A stretch of 64,000 nucleotides of DNA from Benincasa hispida. Lineage: Eukaryota; Streptophyta; Magnoliopsida; Cucurbitales; Cucurbitaceae. This document shows positions 35,539 through 47,571 of the stretch, in pieces. Both the position numbers and the translations under genes were made by a program. The notes beneath the pieces are model-generated. The model worked only from the letters and a program-made list of their open reading frames with translations. It had not been told where the DNA came from and did no database searches. The DNA lies in assembly GCF_009727055.1 (NCBI RefSeq), contig NC_052354.1:47874263-47938262 (forward strand), read 5' to 3'. Position 1 is the first letter of the stretch. The number at the start of each line of letters is the position of its first letter.

Positions 35539-36270
35539 TCCCTATGACATTTATTTCTGGGATTTCTTTCGTCGGCCCTTGGGTCGAGGCCGACAATGAG
35601 CATTATTTTATTGATTGCAATCATGTTGATTCATTACATAGCTTTTTCTTCACCTGGTTGTTGTTGTTTAATCTAGGCTTCCTTGTAGTTTTATCTCTAA
35701 AGTGTTGTTTTGTTTGTCTATGCTAACCATGCAACTTTTGCTTTCTATTCTTCTAGGGTCGTCCTCGGTCAAGTCTGAGGCTGAGCTTATTGTTTTTATT
35801 TGTTTATTTATTTTTATTTTTTTGAGCTCAGGATGTCAAGTAAGGAACATTTTGAAGCTCAATCCTGACCTTAACTAAGGTCGAGCGTGCTGGCTCGGGC
35901 TAGGATTTGGGAAAGCCCCCTTTTCAGGCTATTCTTGATTTAAAGGTCTTGTTCTTTTCTCGAGATAATATTGAAAGATAAGACAGATTACTTATAGTAA
36001 CTTGTCTGATAGCCTTTTTAATTACACTTGTAGACATATTTTATGATAATAAATTTTCTAGTGCTCAGCATTCCACAATTGAGGGAGAGCCTTTCTATCC
36101 TTATCTGCCAATGTGCTGGTCTAACCACTTTAATCATTTGATATGGTCCTTCTCATGTTGGCCAAAGCGCTCCTACAATTAAATCTCGGGTGGTTTGCAT
36201 CACTTTTCTTAATACTAGATCTTCTTCCTTAAAACTTCACACTCTCACCGTAGTGTATAGTACCTAGCAA
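35539..36270 (-). other. 3' flank of Tat-like gypsy element
   Basis: Non-coding sequence after the integrase on the minus strand, containing 'gggtcgaggccgac' and 'gtcctcggtcaagtctgaggctgag'. Probably the untranslated or LTR part of the same element; ends are not found because of the solo-LTR insertion at 33,635-35,533. Confidence 0.4.
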
Positions 36271-36272
36271 TC

Positions 36273-37715
36273 CTATTCTTGTCCTCTGCTACACGTAAAT
36301 ATGCTATCTTGCGATGCTCCTCCAGTAGGTCTAGTGCTAAACCTCATTGGAGTTTCATCTCCTTGAGGATCCAACTGCTCCACTCTTAGTGATGGTATTC
36401 TAATCTCTACTGGGATTACTGCTTCAACCCCAAAAGAAAGAGAAAAAGGGGTTTCTCTTATAGAAGTTCTTGCTGTTGTTCGATATGCCCACAATATGCT
36501 TGATAGTTCTTCTGCCTATAATCCTTTCAATCCTTCATGTTGTTTTTTTAAATTTAGTTTAATGATTTTATGTACCGCTTCCACCTGTCTATTTGTTTGA
36601 GATCTAAGCAAAATCTTTTAAATGCTGAGTTATCGAATTGTTTTCCATTGCCCGTAATAATTGTGTTGGGTGTCCCAAATTGACACACAAAGTTTCTCCA
36701 AATAAAGTTTGTAACATTCTTTTATGTTATAGTTGCAAGTGTTTGGGCCTCGACCCACTTTGTAAAGTAATCCACTACTACCACAACAAACTTTATTTGC
36801 CTTTTTCCTTGAGGGAGTGCCCTAATAAAGTCTATTCCCCAATTTGCAAAAGGCCAAGGACTTGCAATATTTGTTGTGGTTCAAGTGGTTGCCTTGGGAT
36901 TGGTGCGTATCGTTGGCATTGTCACATGTTCTCACAAAGTCTCATGCATCTTGAAGCATGGCTGGCCAATAATATCCATGGCTAACAATTTTATTGCATA
37001 GAGATCTTGATCCAGAATGATTACCACATATCTCTTCGTGAATTTCTCTCATTACATATTTCGCCCCACTAAGTGTGAGGCATTTTAGTACAGACAATGA
37101 ATAACTTCGTTTATAGAGCTTGTTTTCCCTTAGAATGTAATATGATGCCCGCCTTTGCAATCGCTTGGCCTTTGCTTTTTCTTAAGGTAACTCTTCATTT
37201 TTCAAGTATTTGATTATTTGATCCATCCAAGTTAAAATTCTTTCAGTTTTATCGTCATGTCTTTCTTCAGCCCCAGCCTTGGCCTCGTCCTTGGTAGGGT
37301 CTGCCCCAAACCTGACTTTATTAGTCACGAACTCGAAGAAATCTGGCCCTTCAATATCCATAGCTTCGGCCTCAACCTCATCCCTACCAAGGTTGGCCTC
37401 TACTTGGCTTCAGTAGCCACAAACTCAGGAAATCTACTTCTTCGATATCTATAGCCCTAGCCTCGGCCTTGTCCCTAGTAGGGTCGAACTTCAACTTGGC
37501 TTTAACAACCTCGGATTTGGAGAATTTAGGCTCTTCAATATCCATAGTATTTTTCTTATGTATATTGGGCTTGAACAAGATTTCTACTAGGACTATTCTA
37601 CTAAATTCTATCTCATATGCGACTTCTAAACGTGCTAATGAATCTGTTTTTTCATTCTGCGACCTTGAAGGCTTGATCTTATATTTTAGGAATGAAGGAA
37701 GTAATTCCTTAATCT
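36273..37715 (-). pseudogene. Ty3/gypsy Tat-lineage RNase H and integrase fragment
   Basis: Minus-strand pieces follow the pol order. At 37,715-37,570 KIKPSRSQNEKTDSLARLE and SRIVLVEIL match the RNase H tail (IPRSQN..ADALARLA). At 37,160-36,942 YYILRENKLYKRS, CLTLSGAKYVMREIHEEICG and NHSGSRSLCNKI match the integrase zinc-binding region. Near 36,740-36,620 WVEAQTLATIT and CQFGTPNTIITGNGKQFD give the core, with the second catalytic aspartate replaced (TGNG for TDNG). At 36,494-36,273 MWAYRTTARTSIRETPFSLS and EAVIPVEI close the core. Stops and shifts occur throughout. It is truncated at 37,715 where repeat B starts. Protease and reverse transcriptase are absent. Confidence 0.88.
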
Positions 37716-38560
37716 TGGGCTTTAGTGGAGTGACCCATTAGTTAACGAATGAGGGTTAATTTAGTCTAATGAGTTTAGCCAATTAATCTCGGATCGTTGG
37801 AGTCCATGATCTGTAGGTCCGCAAGGTCCCCTTACTAGCTCGTAATTGGGCTAGTTCTAGAATAACGTGATAAGTTAATTGGAAACATTCAAATTAGAAT
37901 TAAGGGAATTAGTATTTATATGAGAAATAATTACTTGTTTAATTTGAGAATTAAACGGAATAGGAGAATTTATATTTAACTATTATTTAAATATATAAAG
38001 ATGGATGTGGGTAAAAATTAATTAAATATTTGATATTAAATTATTAGTTTTATTTATAATATATGAAATTAATTTTATAAAATTATTTTTTTCAGTTTTA
38101 AAATCAAAATGGATTTTGGTAAAATCAAGTTTTGACGAGATAAATATGAAAATTGGAAAATACCATGCAAAAATGGAATATTGAGATATTTAATTATCCA
38201 TCTTCTTCATGCTCACACAATATCCATTTCCTCTTCTTCATTAACTCCAAGCATGAGCTGCAACTCATGCAGTTCTCTTCCTTGCATGATGGTTTGCAAT
38301 ATATTGAAGAGATTGAAGTGAATTTGGGGCATGCAATCAAGAGAATTTTAGTTGAAAATTTTTGGTGAAGAAAGCGTTATTCAACAAGATTGTTGCTGTG
38401 AGCAATTCTCCAAAATTCCTTGATTCAAGCTTGTTTTGAGTCCCACAACTCAATCTAGAGCACCAAAAGAATGGTGGGGAAGATCTTGAGGTGGTCTCCA
38501 ACGAGATTTGGAGAAGATTGCAGCTGGAGATTAAGCTTTGAAGAGGTTCTACAAAGGTAT
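37716..38560 (+). repeat. Long LTR-like repeat, copy B, plus arm
   Basis: Begins TGGGCTTTAGTGGAGTGACCC and aligns with 42,239-43,000 ('cgttggagtccatgatctgtaggtccgcaaggtcccc', 'gttttgagtcccacaactcaatct.aagcacca'). It starts within the repeat, so its first 900 bp are missing. It is followed by an oppositely directed arm. Confidence 0.75.
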
Positions 38561-38699
38561 TTCATGAAACTCACTTGTTTTCTACAAGAGCATGCTTTAT
38601 ATTTTGCCAAAATTAATGAATTAAAGTGCTTAAATGATCTCTTTTGCTTCTGCTATTGCCGTTACAATCCTACAATATCAATTATATCACATATAGCTT

Positions 38700-39802
38700 A
38701 ACCAATTTAATCATATCATATATAATCAAACTCCGTATTGTCAATTTGAATACTTCAAACTGACCCAAAAATTGATTCTCAACTTAAATCCATTGAGCTA
38801 CCAAGGGGACCTTATGAACCTGTAGCTCGAAGCTCCAACGGTATGTGAATAGCTGACTAAACTCTTTAATCATGAGTTCCACGATCCGTTAACTGTTAAG
38901 TACTCCACTAAAGACCGACAACTGAACTCTTCTCACTACAGATATAATTCTGTGTCTATTGGATAGAACCAATCAACAATACGATAACCTTTCACAGATC
39001 GCTCGTAAGTACCACTGATTCCTCTAATGAACAATACATCATAGTCCTACTATGAGTGGACACCTCTCTAACCATGAGAAGGTGTGTGGTGCCATATCGT
39101 TCAAGCCCCGGAATCAACCCTTAAGGGAGCAATCTATCTACTTACCTATGCTTGGGGGAAGAAGTGAATTTCATCTTGTGTAGCTGAGTTCCAAGCTCCT
39201 CAATCAAACAAATCCCCAAAGTGGTAGGTTTAAGTCGGCAATCTGGCCACTTGCACCCATGAAAATCAAAGGATCGCCCTCATAAGTAGAAGTTCCCAAC
39301 TCATTCAGGATTGAGGTCATATTACCTATGGTCATCCTAGTGAAATGAAGTTTCTGTCATTAATGGTGTTATATAACGAGACTAAACACTTTGTGGTCCG
39401 GTCTTATATAAACTCCTTTGTATAAGACACCCCCGCTTGCATGTCTCTACATGAATGATCAGGATCAGACCATCTGTAGTACGTCACAACACTTGTAACT
39501 ACCTACAAAGTGGGGCATATCCATAGTGTCACCAGGATAAGGTTTCACTCCTATATCCATATACTACAGACCATTTTGGTTATCACTTAAGACATGATCC
39601 ACTTGTATGTCACCACATACATGCTTAAGTTACATCCAGAAAACCAGGGATTTTAAGTTTATTGATTTGTGGTAAAGCAAATAAAACATTCAACTGAGCA
39701 AAATTAAGAAGTGAAGTAAAAACCATATATTATACATACAAGCATTCGTACAAATTGTTTACAAACTACAGGACACGAGACTTTAGTGCATCAACCCTAA
39801 CA
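38700..39802 (-). repeat. Long LTR-like repeat, copy B, minus arm
   Basis: Read on the minus strand it starts TGTTAGGGTTGATGCAC at 39,802 and runs through 'caccaggataag', 'actaaagaccgacaactgaactcttctcactacagata' and 'gagctaccaaggggacctta' (plus-strand spelling). The last phrase is the inverse of the plus arm's 'aaggtccccttactagctcg', showing the two arms are inverted copies of one sequence. Confidence 0.75.
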
Positions 39803-41322
39803 TTATGAACACATCTAGTAAGGTTTAGCAAATACCCATTGGAAAAACATACAACATTCAGTAAGGTTTAGCAAAACTAAGATGAACCCTGTGTGACATC
39901 TAGTTTTGCAATGACGCTTCAAAGGTTTAGGACAAAAGCCGTCGAAGGGAGGTCAATATCCCTCATCTGAATTGATAAATTCTCAACCAGTCATTAATAC
40001 CAGAACAACTCTTGCTCCTATAGCGACTAGCCATCATTGATTTGGTCTAGAAATCATTAACTTACTTAACAATTTCTCATAAGTGTGACCCGCCATTTTA
40101 GACCCTAGAGTTCTGCCCCAAGCAGCCAATCCGAAAGGAAAAATCCGATCGGGACAAAAACTAAAGTGACCCTATCTATTTTTGAAGTTCACTTTGATCT
40201 CAACCAACTGCACAAAATCCATCTAAAGGGGGATGCTTCTAGGGCGCCACGAGGGAGTACACAATGATCTCACGGTGCGAACCAATGACAGAGACTGTAA
40301 AACATGCTGACATACGCCCTTCACCCACTTACTATGAACACTCTCTCCGTCCACCTTGATATTGACTCATGAAAACACCATCCGAAAGGGGATGCTCCCA
40401 GGGAACCATGAGGTCAAGCATGAATCTCACACATGAACATTCAGGGAGAAACATGAGTGGAAAGATTAACATATCAGATACATCTCTTCCTCTCACTGAG
40501 TATTTTAGGTTTGCCCAAGAGTAACATTTACCTTGGATAGTTAAACATCTTTTGATCATCATCCATTAAACTCTTTAACGGAGTCTTTGACCAACTATCG
40601 CATACTTGCATAATCTAATTCACTTTTTCAGGTAAGTTTCCAGGTAGGGGTGTTCCGTTTTCGTAGCTTAAGTACCCCAGACAAGACAGAATCCGCCTTA
40701 GACAAAAGGTCTCTTATAGATAGATTTAATACAATTTTAATCTTTTATGCCAATCAATTTAATCCTATTAAATTGATTTAAAAAGATTAAACTAGGCTAC
40801 TAATCCCATTAGAACCATGAACTTAGGTCTATCTCAATCCAATTTTAAAACCCTTTTAAAACATGAGTTCACCTAAGTCCGCATGCAACACTTTTTTATC
40901 GATTTTAGTTCTTATTTCTATTATAATGCTTATAACAGAAACAACCAAAATCATTCACAATGCAAAGCTAACACATACAAGGCATTCATAATGCTTTTAA
41001 ATAGCCTAAGTGTCATGCTCTATGTATTGTTTATTCATTGCTACCTTTTTATATAACACTTATACAAAACAACAATTAACCAAGAAAAACATGCTTCCAT
41101 ACATCCTTATACTATAACGTTTATAATATAAAGATGATGCATGAATATGCTTACTGCATGCATAAATATAACTATTATATTTCCATGATGCATGCACATG
41201 CTCTCTTGTAATTTCATCATGCCATATTATAACACTTATAATGCATGATGCATGAATAATTGCACAACCTAAAGTGGGTTTTAAATCTATATGTCATACA
41301 TTATGCCATATAAACCACATAC
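39803..41322. other. Non-coding interior between LTR-like repeats
   Basis: No gene found. The phrase 'tccgaaaggggatgctcccaggg' / 'tctaaagggggatgcttctaggg' occurs twice (near 40,225 and 40,382). Around 41,080-41,250 'gatgcatgaat' and 'cttataat' words recur. It is probably the non-coding interior of a large defective LTR element bounded by copies B and C. Confidence 0.45.
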
Positions 41323-43190
41323 TGTTGGGCTTTATGTCCTAAAAACTAACAGTTTGTAAAATGATAAACATTTTCTATAATCAATAAACGTGTTATTGAT
41401 CTCATAAATTGTATGAAAGTCTAAAACTAATAAACTAAGACCCATGACTATTGTATGAGTACTTGAACTTTATGTGGATACATAAGAGTGGATCGGGTTC
41501 GAGTAAATTGTCAAAATGATCTATGGTACATGAATGAGGTTAGGTACCTTATTCTAGTAACACCATTGGATGCGGCTTACTCTGTGGTTGTTACAATGAG
41601 TTGTAAAGTGCTACATACGATGTGATCCTAATTCGTACATGTTATGACATGAAGAGTAGAGGCGTCCTATGCAATGAGTTTACATAAGATCAGGATCAAG
41701 AAATAAGTCATTTTTACTTTATAACGTTATTTACTGTTTGAGATTGACTATTTCATCTAGATGACCTTGGTAACTCGATCTTAATCCTAAGCTAACTATG
41801 AACTCCTGTTTATTCGGGATTGCCCTTAGATTTGCAAAGTTGAGGGTTGGCTCAACAGCGTCAGCTCAATAAGACTCTCATTTCAAGGGTAAGACTGGAT
41901 AGATAGCTACGGACATAGGGTGCAAGACGAAGTTCACACCTACACAATTAAGGGATAGGAGAAAGGTTGTTCTCTCAAGTACTGAATCCAGGTCTTGAAC
42001 AAGGGGCCACACCCTTTCACTAGGCTGAGAGAGTTTGGTTTGGTGATTGGATCACAAACCAGTTCTTCATTAGGGGATCAGTAGGGACTTGAGGAATAAG
42101 ATGTAATCTCGGGGGTAAAACAAATATTTGACCCAACCGTTATTCCGAACAACCTGTGGAAGGTCGACTTGCTGATTATGGTTAAATCATGTGGATATAA
42201 TATATCTACAGTGAGAGGAATGCAACTATGGGCTTTAGTGAAATGACCCATTGGTTAATGAATGAGGATTAATTTGGTCTAACGAGTTTAGCCAATTAAT
42301 CTTGGATCGTTGGAACTCATGATCTCTAGGTCCACGAGGTCCTCCTACTAGCTCGTAACAGACTAGCTCTAGAATAGCGTGATAAATTAATTTGAAACGT
42401 TCATATCAAAATTAAGGAAATTAGTAATTATATGAGATATAATTATGTTTAATTTTAGAATTAAACGGAATAGAAGAATTTATATATTTAAATATGATTT
42501 AAATATATAAAGATGGATATGTGTTAAAACTAATTAATATTTGATATTAAATTAATTAAGTTTTATTTTATAATTAATTTATGAAATTAATTAAATTTTT
42601 ATTTTTAAAATCAAAATTTGATTTCGAGATAAAATTGAAAAAGAAAAAGTAAACAAAACACATAAAATGGAAAAAGAAGTTTTTCCATTATCCATCTTTG
42701 AACTAGCTCACACATAAACCAAATATATAAAATGGAAAAAGAACTAACTCTTCTCTTTGCATGTTGATCTACAATATAATGAAGAGATTGGATTGAAAAT
42801 TGGGCATGCAATCCATAGTGAATTTTAGAGAAAAATAAAGAATGGTTCTTCAACAAGGCTGCTGCAATGAGCTTTTCTCCTTCATCCCTTGATTCAAGCT
42901 TGTTTTGAGTCCCACAACTCAATCTAAAGCACCAAAAAAATAGTGGGGAATATCGAGATGGTCTACAACAAGATATGGAGAAGTCATCTTCAAACACCCT
43001 CGATCTTGAATGCTCGTAAAATCAATAAGACAGCAATCACGAATGCTTGAACACTACGATTACTACACTGCACGATCAATGCAACCACGAACACAACGAT
43101 CTCCAAGATCAGGAACATAGTGAACAACCTCCAAAAACCTTGAACAATGTCGAGTTGAGTACGACACCACCACAATGGTTACTTTGGTAT
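41323..43190 (+). repeat. Long LTR-like repeat, copy C, plus arm
   Basis: Begins TGTTGGGCTTTATGTCCTAA and contains 'acaccattggatgcgg', 'tatatctacagtgagaggaatgcaactatgggctttagtg' and the same downstream region as copy B plus arm. The right limit is approximate. Frames at 42,611-43,175 are not recognised as genes. Confidence 0.72.
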
Positions 43191-43551
43191 TCTCGATGTG
43201 AGAATCCAGAAGTGTAGGCTATGTGTAGACTTGGTTAGAGGATGAGACCGGAGGAAGAACAATCGTGTAAACGATTGAGCAAGTGAGAGATGACAAGTCT
43301 ATCATATAGACAATGCCCAATTGTTTAGAAGAAACTCTGGGATCGTTTAGCAAAAGCTCCACGATTGTTTAGCTATCGGCCACCTGAGTTACTATCATGT
43401 AGTGTCATTCCACGATCGTCTAGTCTCTCTTCAGCTGTCGTTTAGTGAATCCTATTCACTTGACAGCCACCATGAGTCTTTCCGAGAATGGAAAATCTCA
43501 ACCATCAACTACCAAATTTAGGAAAACATGTTTCCTTTTATCTCAGAGTTA
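43191..43551. other. Spacer with repeated 'cgatcgtttag' words
   Basis: Between the arms of copy C, variants of 'acgattgtttag' / 'gatcgtttag' / 'gatcgtctag' occur about five times in 43,265-43,445. No coding sequence is seen. Confidence 0.45.
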
Positions 43552-43994
43552 CCATGAAATAACGTTGGCAAAATTCCCCGCAGGTTGGGGCGAGGAATAG
43601 GGGTTTAGTCTGGGGATGGGGCGAGGGTGGGGACGGTATCCCTACCCCAACCCCGACCCCGATTTGATATATTTATATTTTTCATATTTTATAAATATAT
43701 ATTTATAATATATAAAATAGCTTATTTAAAAGTATGTTTATAATGTATAGACTTATAGTGTTGTGGAGCCCAATATTAAATATCTAATCCTAAATATAAG
43801 CCCAAATTTTATAATAAATTTTAATAAAAATGGGGAATCCCGCAGGAAATTAGTAGGGGAATCCTCACGGGGAAACGTGAAATGGGGCCTGCTGGGAATC
43901 GTCACCCGTCGAATGGGGGAGAATTTCCCCCACGAGGCTGAGGACGGGGGATGCCCCACCCCGGCCCGGCCCCGTTGCCAACCCTACCATGAAA
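43552..43994. mobile_element. Non-autonomous hAT-type element, 427 bp, G/C-rich
   Basis: Element 43,560-43,986 starts TAACGTTGGCAA and ends TTGCCAACCCTA (inverted TAGGGTTGGCAA). It is flanked by an exact 8-bp duplication CCATGAAA (43,552-43,559 and 43,987-43,994). The body is made of 'ggggatggggcgagggtggggacgg' and 'ccccaccccggcccggccccg' type words, unlike the AT-rich surroundings. Frames at 43,753-44,050 are by-products. Confidence 0.85.
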
Positions 43995-44199
43995 CCACCA
44001 ATAACCCCACTCTCAATTGGTTATTAGAGAATAAAAAGATAATTATCTAATAATTAATATTATTATAAATATATATGATAACAAACTTACTATACTATAT
44101 TTACAACCTATAGTTTTAATATTTCATCTCATGAAACATATAAACCATAGCTCTTTTTCTATTCCATGGTCTTTAATGTAAATTTCATTTACATTAATC

Positions 44200-45314
44200 C
44201 TCCACTTGATATATCTCATACATCATACCGATCATGTCATATATAATCGAATTACCTCTTGTCAATTTGAACATTTCAAATCAACACCAAGAACTTGAAT
44301 CCATTGAGCTACCAAAGGGACCTTATGGACCTGTAGCTCGAAGCTCCAATAATACGTGAATAACTGACTAATCTCTTTAGTCACGGGGTCCACCATCCGT
44401 TAACTGCCCAGACACTCCACTAAAGACCAACAACTAAACTCTTCTTACTACAGATATATTGTGTGTCCATATCAACCAATCAACAGTGCGATAACCCTTA
44501 ATAGATCGCTCGTAAGTATAGTTGGGCCAATAATCGTTATGCCCTTGTAGTTACATCTAACTCCTTAAGTACCACTAATCTCTCTAATGAACATAAGTCA
44601 TAGTCCTACTATGATTGAGTTCCTCTCTTCCAAAGAGATTCTGTGGCCACTATGTTCAAGACCCGGAATCAGCTCTTAAGGGAGCAATCTATCTACTTAC
44701 CCCTACTTTGGGGAATAAGTGAATGTGTAACTGAGTTTCAGCTCCCAAATCAGACAAGTCCCCAAAAAGGAAGGCATGTTGAGTTGCCAATCTGGCCACT
44801 CTCACCCATACTAATCAAAGGACCACCCTCAAAGGCAGAAGTTCCCAAAACCTTAGGATATAGGTCATGTCACCTATGGTCGTTTAGGTGAGATGTAAGT
44901 CTCCAGTATCAACAACATTATATACAGAAACGAATCATCTCGTAGTCCAGTCTTATACAAACTCTTTGTATAGGACACTTTCACGCGCATGTCTCCACAT
45001 GAATGGTCAGGATCTACCATCTGTAGTAGTTCACAACACTTGCAAACCTCTACAAAGTGGGATGTATCCACAGTGTCACCAGGATCAGGTATCTCTCCTT
45101 AATCCTTATACTCCAGACCTATTTAGGTTATCACTTAAGGCATGATCCACTTGTATATTTCATATACATGCTTAAGTTTACAGACAATAACCATAGAGCT
45201 TTGTTTATTGGATGTGAGTAAATGTCAAATAAAATAACTCTTATTTTATTCATAACAATGTGTATAGATTACAAACTACGAGACACCGGGAGAATTAGGA
45301 CACCAATCCCAACA
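44200..45314 (-). repeat. Long LTR-like repeat, copy C, minus arm
   Basis: On the minus strand it begins TGTTGGGATTGGTGTCC at 45,314 and follows the order of copies A and B. It abuts the gypsy fragment at 45,315. Small frames here (44,643-45,145) are by-products. Confidence 0.78.
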
Positions 45315-45558
45315 TGGGGAACTTAGGGTAACTAAGGAGGTGAAGGTTCATTTTGCCATAGGAAAATACAAGGATGAAGTACTGTGTGATGTGGTGCCCA
45401 TGTATGCAGGTGACATATTCCTTGGTAGGTTTTGGCAATTTGATAGGAAGGTTATCTATAATGGTTTTCTTATCCGTTACACTTTCACACACAATGGTAG
45501 AAAAACTGTACTTCTACCTCTATCCCCAAAGAAGTGTTTTTTGATAAAGGGAAGTTAG
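45315..45558 (+). pseudogene. Gypsy protease C-terminal fragment
   Basis: VKVHFAIGKYKDEVLCDVVP and DIFLGRFWQFDRKVIYNG match the end of the aspartic protease of plant gypsy pol (FSIGKY.DEV.CDVVPM..CHLLLGRPWQYD). The catalytic site upstream is lost by truncation at 45,315. Confidence 0.85.
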
Positions 45559-45704
45559 AAAAAAGAAGAGAAGATGTCGAGCAAAAGCAAAAGAAAAGAA
45601 AAGGAGAATTTGAGAGTAAGTGAGGTATTGAGGGATTGAGAAAAGAAAAAGAGAGCTTGAGAGAAAAGTAAGATCATAGCTCACGATCTAGAAAGAAAAA
45701 ATAG

Positions 45705-46560
45705 ATGCAACTAGCAAATTGGAGTGCTAAATCTTGTGAGGTAAGAAAAGCTTTGTTTTTAAAAAGAACCATACTCATTGTTGCATTTAAGGAAGTTTGT
45801 CTGCTAACCAAGGACCTTGACTCCTCTTTACCTAGTATCTTTGTATCTCTTTCGCAAGAATTCAAGGAAGTCTTTCCCAAGGAGTTACCTAAGGAGCTAC
45901 CACCTTTGAGGGGCATAGAGCGTAAGATGACTTTATTCCAGGTGCTTAGATTCCAAACCGACCAACCTATCAGACCAATCCACAAGAGGCCAAAGAGATT
46001 CAGAAGCAAGTTGATGAGTTGCATGCTCATGGGTATGTACGTGAAAGTTTAAGTCCTTGTAGCATTTCTGTCTTACTAGTACCTAAAAAAGATGGATCTT
46101 GGAGAATGTGTGTAGATTGTAGGGCTATTAATAAAATTACCATTAAGTATAGGCATCCTATCCCTAGGTTGGTTGATATGCTAGATGAATTGTATGATTG
46201 TAGCTTGTTTACAAAACTAAACTTAAAATCTGGATACCATCAAATTAGGATGAATGTTGGAGATGAATAGAAAACCACTTTTAAAACTAAGCATGGTTTA
46301 TATGAACGGCTAGTTATGCCTTTTGGCTTAACTAATGCACCTAGTACTTTTATGGGACTTATGAGTCATGTATTACGTGAATTTTTAGGAAAGTTTGTAG
46401 TGGCTTATTTTGATGACATCCTAATATATTCTAAACAATTAGAGGATCATGTTATGCATGTTAGGTGTGTTCTAATTGCACTTAGAAAGGAAAAGCTTAC
46501 GATAATCTCAAAAAGTGTTGTTTTTGCATGGAAAAGGTAAAGTTTCTAGGTTTGTAGTGT
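45705..46560 (+). pseudogene. Gypsy reverse transcriptase, broken
   Basis: Motifs in order are FKEVFPKELPKELPPLRGIE, then in other frames [35 protein letters not shown] and [10 protein letters not shown], a TAG at 46,268-46,270 where the family has tryptophan (DEW), [13 protein letters not shown], and the catalytic [10 protein letters not shown] near 46,408. The YFDD catalytic box is intact but the frame is split at least three times. Confidence 0.92.
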
Positions 46561-46599
46561 TTAAACATGGAGTGGAAGTTAATTCTGAGACGGTTAAAG

Positions 46600-47455
46600 C
46601 AATTAAGGAGTAGCCTACACCTAAGAATGCTAGTGAGATTAGAAGTTTTCATGGGTTAGTTGGTTTCTATAGGAGGTTCATTAAAGATTTTAGTTCCATA
46701 GTTGCACTAATTAATGAACTTATAAAGAAAAATATAAAGTTTAAGTGAGGACAAGCACAAGAATGCACTTTCAATGATTTGAAAGATAAGCTATGTAATG
46801 CGCCTTTAGTTGTCTTACCTAATTTTAAGCTAACATTTGAAATTGAGTGTGATGCTAATGGAGTAGGGATTGGAGCTGTTTTAATGCAGGATCAAAAACC
46901 ATTGATGTACATCAGTAATAAGCTGATTGGAGTTGCTTTGAAATATTTTACATATAACAAGGAGCTTTATGCCTTAGTGAGAGCACTACAAACTTGACAA
47001 TGTTACTTGTGGCCAAAGAAGTTTGTTATCCATACTGACCACCAAGCTTACAATACTTGAAAGGCCAACAAAAGCTTAATCAAAGACATGCAAAATGGTT
47101 GGAGTTCATTGAAACTTTTCCTTATGTGATACGGTATAAGAAAGGTAAGGAAAATGTAGTTGATGATGCGTTATCGAGGAGGTATATCTTGCTAAATGCC
47201 TTTCACACTAGATTGATTGGTATTGAACATATTAAGATATTGTATTCACAAGACACTTATTTTGCACTTATTGTTGAAAATCTCAAGCAAAAAAGTGTTT
47301 TGTTTGATTGTATAATGTTTGATGGGTTTTTGTTTAGGAAGAATAAACTTTTCATCCTCACTTGTCCTATTTGTGAGCTATTAGTTAAAGAGACACACGA
47401 GGGAGGTTTAATGGGATATTTTTGGGTTACTAAGTCATATGACATGTTGAATTAA
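46600..47455 (+). pseudogene. Gypsy RNase H, broken
   Basis: [20 protein letters not shown] is the connection to RNase [21 protein letters not shown] follows (catalytic D in CDA), then [24 protein letters not shown] and KRHAKWLEFIETFPYVIRY with KKGKENVVDDALSRR complete the domain. Stops sit at 46,611 (TAG), 46,746 (TGA) and 46,995 (TGA), each where tryptophan is expected. Confidence 0.9.
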
Positions 47456-47571
47456 TATTTTTTTGGGCCCAGAATGAGACATGATGTACATAAGGAGTGT
47501 GAGAGACGTATTGCATGTAGGGAAGCTAAGTCTAAGTCAAAACCACATAGACTATATTTGCCTATACCAAC
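47456..47571 (+). pseudogene. Gypsy integrase zinc-binding end, left of insertion
   Basis: Translation gives CERRIACREAKSKSKPHRL and YLPIPT. The CxxC zinc-binding pair is partly changed. The reading continues at 49,240 as [13 protein letters not shown], so the solo LTR was inserted exactly here. Confidence 0.8.

Noticed and set aside
36638..36985. Plus-strand cysteine-rich 115-residue frame
   Set aside because: Antisense shadow of the Tat integrase fragment.
41323..45314. Copy C as one DNA transposon with long inverted repeats
   Set aside because: No matching target duplication (flanks CATAC and TGGGG) and the arms resemble LTRs; left as inverted LTR-like arms.
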